From: Betaproteobacteria bacterium | GTDB taxonomy: Bacteria > Pseudomonadota > Gammaproteobacteria > Burkholderiales > Burkholderiaceae_E | Reading direction: 5' to 3' | DNA: 58,091 bases | Assembly (NCBI GenBank): GCA_016868375.1 | Contig: VGHA01000006.1 | Location: forward strand, 1-58,091 | In this document: one piece after another, positions 54,690 to 58,091 of the stretch | How positions within the stretch are numbered: position 1 is the first letter of the stretch | Layout of the letters: each line of letters begins with the position of its first letter | Program-made: the position numbers and the translations under genes | The notes under the pieces: generated by a model | The model's input: the letters and a program-made list of their open reading frames with translations, nothing else | What the model was told of the DNA's origin: nothing | Databases searched by the model: none

Positions 54690-56463
54690 GCGCTTTGCGC
54701 CCCAGGCGCGCCAAAATGTTGTTTGCGGCCTCTGCAGGCGCGACCAGACTGGGCTCGGTGTCGCGTCGACCCTGAAGCTCCACCCGCCCTTCTTTCAAGC
54801 CGCGATCGCCCACTGTTATCCGCAGTGGAACGCCAATCAGCTCCCAGTCGGCGAACATCGCACCAGGCCGCTCGCCGCGGTCGTCCAGAATCACATCGAC
54901 CCCGGCTTCAAGCAGCGTGGTGTAAAGCCCGAGTGCAGCGTCTCGAACCGCCTCGGATCGGTCGAAGCCCACCGGGCAGATCACCACTTCGAACGGAGCG
55001 ATTGCAGCGGGCCAGATGATGCCGCGCGCATCGTGATTCTGTTCGATTGCGGCGCCAAGCAGCCGTGTCACGCCGATTCCGTAGCAGCCCATTTCGACGG
55101 GTCGGCTTGCACCGTCTTCGTCGACAAAGACCGCACGCATGGCTTCCGAGTATTTGGTTCCCAGATAGAACACATGCCCAACCTCGATGCCACGCTGGAT
55201 GGCGATGGTGCCCTGGCCATCGGGTGACGGATCGCCCTCGCGAACATTGCGGATGTCCGCCACGATGGGCTCGGGCAGGTCGCGGCCCCAGTTGACGCCG
55301 GTGTAGTGATACCCCGCATCGTTGGCGCCGCAGACAAAATCACTCATCCGGGCGACGGTTCGGTCGGCCACCACGGTCACCGGTTTCACCAATCCGATGG
55401 GGCCCAGGTAGCCGGGTGGTGTGCCGAAGTGCTCGATGATTTCGGTTTCGGTGGCAAACCGGAAGCCTTCCAGGCCCGCCACCTTGCCTGCCTTCACCTC
55501 ATTTAAGTCATGATCGCCGCGCACCAGCAGCAGGAAAACTCGCGTGGCAACAATCCGGCCGCGGGAGTCGGGATCGTCGGCGCCGTCTTTGGGCTTTTCG
55601 CGGTCATCCACCGCAAGCACCAGCGACTTCGCCGTGCGTGAAAGCGGCAGTCCGAGCAGGTCGGCCACTTCGGCGCAGGTGCTGCGGCCAGGGGTTGGCG
55701 TTTTGACAAGCGGCTCGCCTGCCGGCGCGCGTGAGTCGAAGAGGGGCAGCGCTTCGGCAAGTTCTATGTTGGCTGCGAATTCGCTGGTGGGGCAGTAAGC
55801 GATTGCGTCTTCGCCCGTGTCAGCGATCACCTGGAACTCATGGCTCGCTGAGCCGCCGATTGCGCCGGTATCGGCTGCCACGGCACGAAAGGCAAGCCCG
55901 ATCCGCGTGAAGATGCGCGTATAGGCTTCAAACATCGCCTGGTAGGAGGCAAGCGCCGCCGCTTTGCTGCGGTCAAACGAATAGGCGTCCTTCATTGTGA
56001 ATTCACGACCGCGCATCAGGCCGAATCGAGGGCGGCGCTCATCCCGAAACTTGGTCTGGATGTGATAGAAATTTTTAGGCATCTGCCGATAGCTGCGAAT
56101 TTCCTGGCGCGCAATGTCGGTGATCACCTCTTCGGAAGTGGGCTGCACGATGAAATCCCGCCCATGCCGGTCTTTAATCCGCAGCAACTCCGGGCCGTAG
56201 CGTTCCCACCTTCCCGACTCCATCCACAGCTCCGCAGGCTGGATGACCGGCATCAGCAGTTCAATGGCGCCCGCCGCGTCCATTTCTTCCCGGATGATCG
56301 CTTCGATCTTGCGGATGGTTCGGAGCCCCATGGGCATGTAGTTGTAAATGCCGCCGGCGAGCCGCCGGATCATGCCTGCGCGGGTCATCAGCCGGTGACT
56401 GACGATCTCGGCGTCGGAGGGCGCCTCCTTGAGCGTGGCAATATGGAACCTTGAGGCTTTCAT
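54679..56463 (-). CDS. proS: Prolyl-tRNA synthetase
   Basis: ProS charges tRNA-Pro. The 594-residue protein is the bacterial form with an editing (YbaK-like) insert: motif 2 in [26 protein letters not shown], insert around residues 225-400 (e.g. [25 protein letters not shown]), motif 3 in [21 protein letters not shown], then the anticodon-binding domain. ATG at 56463 ([19 protein letters not shown]) is the conserved start; the open frame goes 23 codons further but lies in the promoter. Confidence 0.98.
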   Translation of the reverse strand: MKASRFHIATLKEAPSDAEIVSHRLMTRAGMIRRLAGGIYNYMPMGLRTIRKIEAIIREEMDAAGAIELLMPVIQPAELWMESGRWERYGPELLRIKDRHGRDFIVQPTSEEVITDIARQEIRSYRQMPKNFYHIQTKFRDERRPRFGLMRGREFTMKDAYSFDRSKAAALASYQAMFEAYTRIFTRIGLAFRAVAADTGAIGGSASHEFQVIADTGEDAIAYCPTSEFAANIELAEALPLFDSRAPAGEPLVKTPTPGRSTCAEVADLLGLPLSRTAKSLVLAVDDREKPKDGADDPDSRGRIVATRVFLLLVRGDHDLNEVKAGKVAGLEGFRFATETEIIEHFGTPPGYLGPIGLVKPVTVVADRTVARMSDFVCGANDAGYHYTGVNWGRDLPEPIVADIRNVREGDPSPDGQGTIAIQRGIEVGHVFYLGTKYSEAMRAVFVDEDGASRPVEMGCYGIGVTRLLGAAIEQNHDARGIIWPAAIAPFEVVICPVGFDRSEAVRDAALGLYTTLLEAGVDVILDDRGERPGAMFADWELIGVPLRITVGDRGLKEGRVELQGRRDTEPSLVAPAEAANNILARLGRKALSR

Positions 56464-56500
56464 GGGAGTCCGTTTCAGGAGTGCGGGCGCGGCGATGCGC

Positions 56501-56513
56501 CCGATATAATCGG
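56501..56513. promoter_or_regulatory. palindromic -10 shared by proS and rppH
   Basis: CCGATATAATCGG (56501-56513) is a perfect odd palindrome (CCGAT-ATA-ATCGG). It reads TATAAT rightward toward rppH (56505-56510; ATG at 56544) and TTATAT/TATATC leftward toward proS (start 56463). A TTGATC -35 for the leftward direction lies at 56527-56532 with 17-bp spacing. The rightward -35 is poor. Confidence 0.55.
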
Positions 56514-56543
56514 ACGCATTGTAAGAGATCAACGGGTGCGGCC

Positions 56544-57083
56544 ATGCTCGATCGCGAAGGCTACCGCCCCAATGTCGGCATCATCCTGGTCAACGGCCAG
56601 AACGAAGTCTTCTGGGGCAAGCGGATCCGCGAACACGCCTGGCAATTTCCTCAGGGCGGAATCAAACGCGGAGAATCACCGCAGCAGGCGATGTTTCGCG
56701 AGCTGCGCGAGGAAACCGGGCTGATGCCCGATCACGTCAAGGTGATCGGGCGTACGCGCGACTGGCTGCGCTATGACGTCCCCACGCAGTGGGTGCGCCG
56801 TGAAATGCGCAGCCACTATCGGGGTCAGAAGCAGATCTGGTTTCTGATCAGGATGGTGGGGCGTGACTCGGATGTGGATCTGCGCGCCTCGGGTCAGCCC
56901 GAGTTCGATGCCTGGCGTTGGAATCCGTACTGGATTCCGCTGGAGTCGGTCATTGAATTCAAGCGCGACGTGTACCGGCTTGCCCTGGAAGAGCTGTCGC
57001 GGTTTCTTGAGGACCTGCCCGCACCCCTAAAGACCCCTGCGGAGTTGACAAGGCCGGTGCAAGACCTGGCGTTGCCCGACTGA
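56544..57083 (+). CDS. rppH: RNA pyrophosphohydrolase
   Basis: RppH removes pyrophosphate from mRNA 5' ends and so starts decay. The 179-residue protein begins [27 protein letters not shown] and has the Nudix box [23 protein letters not shown] (about residues 39-61). The final 20-25 residues are Pro-rich. ATG at 56544 is chosen; the frame is open upstream across the promoter. The proS-rppH divergent pair is standard in related genomes. Confidence 0.95.
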   Translation: MLDREGYRPNVGIILVNGQNEVFWGKRIREHAWQFPQGGIKRGESPQQAMFRELREETGLMPDHVKVIGRTRDWLRYDVPTQWVRREMRSHYRGQKQIWFLIRMVGRDSDVDLRASGQPEFDAWRWNPYWIPLESVIEFKRDVYRLALEELSRFLEDLPAPLKTPAELTRPVQDLALPD

Positions 57084-57086
57084 CTG

Positions 57087-57110
57087 ACCCGCGGGCCTTC
57101 GCGGCCGGGT
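57087..57110. terminator. possible hairpin between convergent rppH and dehydrogenase genes
   Basis: ACCC (57087-57090) and GGGT (57107-57110) plus an inner GGCC/GGCC can fold around a TTCGC loop. It is imperfect and has no T-run. Confidence 0.25.
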
Positions 57111-57127
57111 TAACCGACCGCCAAGGC

Positions 57128-58069
57128 TTAAACCGGAGTGGGCAGCGGCCGGCCGTCCAGCCACGCAGCGACGTTCTCGAGAACCTTTCGACCCATTGCC
57201 GTGCGGGTATCGTGCGTGGCGCTTCCCTGGTGCGGTTGCAGCACCACGTTGTCCAGCGCGATCAGGCCGCTTGGCACCTGAGGCTCGCGTTCGAAGACAT
57301 CCAGGCCGGCCGCGCCGAGCGCACCGCTTGCGAGCAGTTCGGTCATCGCCTGCTCATCGATGACCGAACCCCGGGCGATATTGATCAACAGTCCCGCAGG
57401 ACCAAGTGCTTCCAGCGCCGACCGGGAGATCAGTCCCCGCGTGTCGGCGCCGCCCGGGCAGGCCGCAATCAGCACATCCGACCAGCGCGCAAGTTCGACC
57501 AGGTTTGAAAAATAGCGGTAGCCGCTCGACGGCTTTTCGCGGGGCCCGAAGTAGGCAAGTTCGGTGTTGAAGGCGGCGCAGCGCCGAGCGATGGCCAAAC
57601 CGATTCGGCCCAGCCCCACGATTCCAACCTTGCGTCCCTGCAGGCTCTGTGTGAGCGCCATATTGCCCTTGAGCCACAAACCGTCGCGGACAAACCGGTC
57701 GCCCTGAGGAATCCGCCTGATGGTGCCAAGCAAAAGTGCCAGCGCCAGGTCCGCGACGTCCTCGGTGAGCACATCGGGCGTATTGCTGACTGCGATGCCA
57801 TGGGCACGCGCGTGGGCGACATCGAGCGCATCGACGCCCACGCCGAAGCAGGCCACCAGTTTCAGGCTAGGCAGCGCCTGCATCAGCGCAGCGGTCATTC
57901 CGTGCGTGCTAGAGGTAACGGCCACGCTGCAGTCGGCAGCGACCGAGGCGAGAAAGCGCTCACGATCGGATGCCTCGAACAGGCGGCGAATGTCGTAGAG
58001 TCTGGCGAGTGCTTCCTGGGTTGGACCGTGGAGCGGGCCCACCTGAACGATCACGGGTTTGATTGTCAT
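57128..58069 (-). CDS. D-isomer specific 2-hydroxyacid dehydrogenase (glyoxylate/hydroxypyruvate reductase-like)
   Basis: A 313-residue NAD(P)-dependent dehydrogenase. The dinucleotide motif VGIVGLGRIGLAIARRCAAF is at about residues 148-167; the catalytic Arg, Glu and His are in NIARGSVIDEQAM, LDVFEREPQVP and LQPHQGSATHD. The STHGMTAALMQALPSLKLVACFGVG block supports the hydroxypyruvate/glyoxylate reductase group. ATG at 58069, 22 bp from the window end; its promoter is outside or at the edge. Converges on rppH. Confidence 0.92.
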   Translation of the reverse strand: MTIKPVIVQVGPLHGPTQEALARLYDIRRLFEASDRERFLASVAADCSVAVTSSTHGMTAALMQALPSLKLVACFGVGVDALDVAHARAHGIAVSNTPDVLTEDVADLALALLLGTIRRIPQGDRFVRDGLWLKGNMALTQSLQGRKVGIVGLGRIGLAIARRCAAFNTELAYFGPREKPSSGYRYFSNLVELARWSDVLIAACPGGADTRGLISRSALEALGPAGLLINIARGSVIDEQAMTELLASGALGAAGLDVFEREPQVPSGLIALDNVVLQPHQGSATHDTRTAMGRKVLENVAAWLDGRPLPTPV

Positions 58070-58091
58070 GATGCGGGACTCAGAAAAAGGA

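Noticed and set aside
1-58091. tRNA, rRNA, prophage, insertion sequence or integrase
   Set aside because: No cloverleaf-like sequence, rRNA stretch, transposase, integrase or terminal inverted repeats could be recognised by eye; a tRNAscan and IS search would confirm.

Overview
The window is a GC-rich (roughly 60-65 % by eye) stretch of chromosome from a betaproteobacterium, most likely order Burkholderiales. The evidence is gene order: lpxC / DUF721 / secA / argJ / DUF815 ATPase / mutT / yacG / zapD / coaE / pilD; accB-accC-prmA; mpl-yqiA; nrdA-nrdB with a lysine/alanine-rich histone H1-like gene; and ffh / ypjD-like / PP0621 / ampD, all familiar from Burkholderia, Ralstonia and Bordetella relatives. 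I see no phage, insertion sequence, CRISPR array, rRNA or tRNA. Coding density is very high, most neighbours overlap or lie within 100 bp, and only one stretch longer than 300 bp (49610-50047) lacks a convincing gene.

Layout. 1-11326: envelope and housekeeping block (end of a peroxiredoxin-like gene, lpxC, DUF721/DciA-like, secA, argJ, DUF815 ATPase, mutT, yacG, zapD, coaE, pilD, CNNM/CorC protein). pilB and pilC, usual neighbours of pilD, are absent. 11446-13762: a xylonate-dehydratase-like IlvD/Edd enzyme and an unknown zinc-ribbon membrane protein. 13759-16996 (minus strand): a four-gene operon of DUF2796 (ZrgA-like), ABC ATPase, FtsX-type permease and DUF3299, probably metal (zinc) related. 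17141-19527: a membrane-anchored FMN glutamate-synthase-like protein overlapping a flavodoxin-like gene, then a small membrane protein. 19757-26368: an acid-sugar uptake and catabolism island in which a TRAP transporter is split (dctP separate from dctQM) around a divergent dehydratase/dehydrogenase pair, closed by a DenD-like dehydrogenase.

26394-34762: moaC, a BepA-like M48 protease, a Sel1-repeat/trypsin-like fusion protease, a Rieske protein plus thioesterase, mgtE, and an RNase II-family gene. 34838-38777: a FabG-like reductase, yqiA, mpl, a conserved unknown and a TlpA-type thioredoxin. 38954-44541: accB, accC, prmA, a PfkB kinase, a YggT protein and an MFS transporter. 44612-51758 (minus): histone H1-like protein, nrdB, nrdA, ampD, PP0621-family protein and a CcsA/YpjD-like protein. 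51777-58069: ffh, an FAD-linked oxidase, proS, rppH and a 2-hydroxyacid dehydrogenase.

The most unusual observations are two tandem duplications inside conserved genes: an in-frame 69-bp duplication in nrdB right at the diiron ligands, and a 122-bp duplication that frameshifts the start of the FAD-linked oxidase. Also notable are a well-spaced pair of NrdR-like boxes ahead of nrdA, a palindromic -10 between proS and rppH that may drive both, and the split TRAP island. I found no strong evidence for a wholly undescribed multi-gene defence or mobile system.
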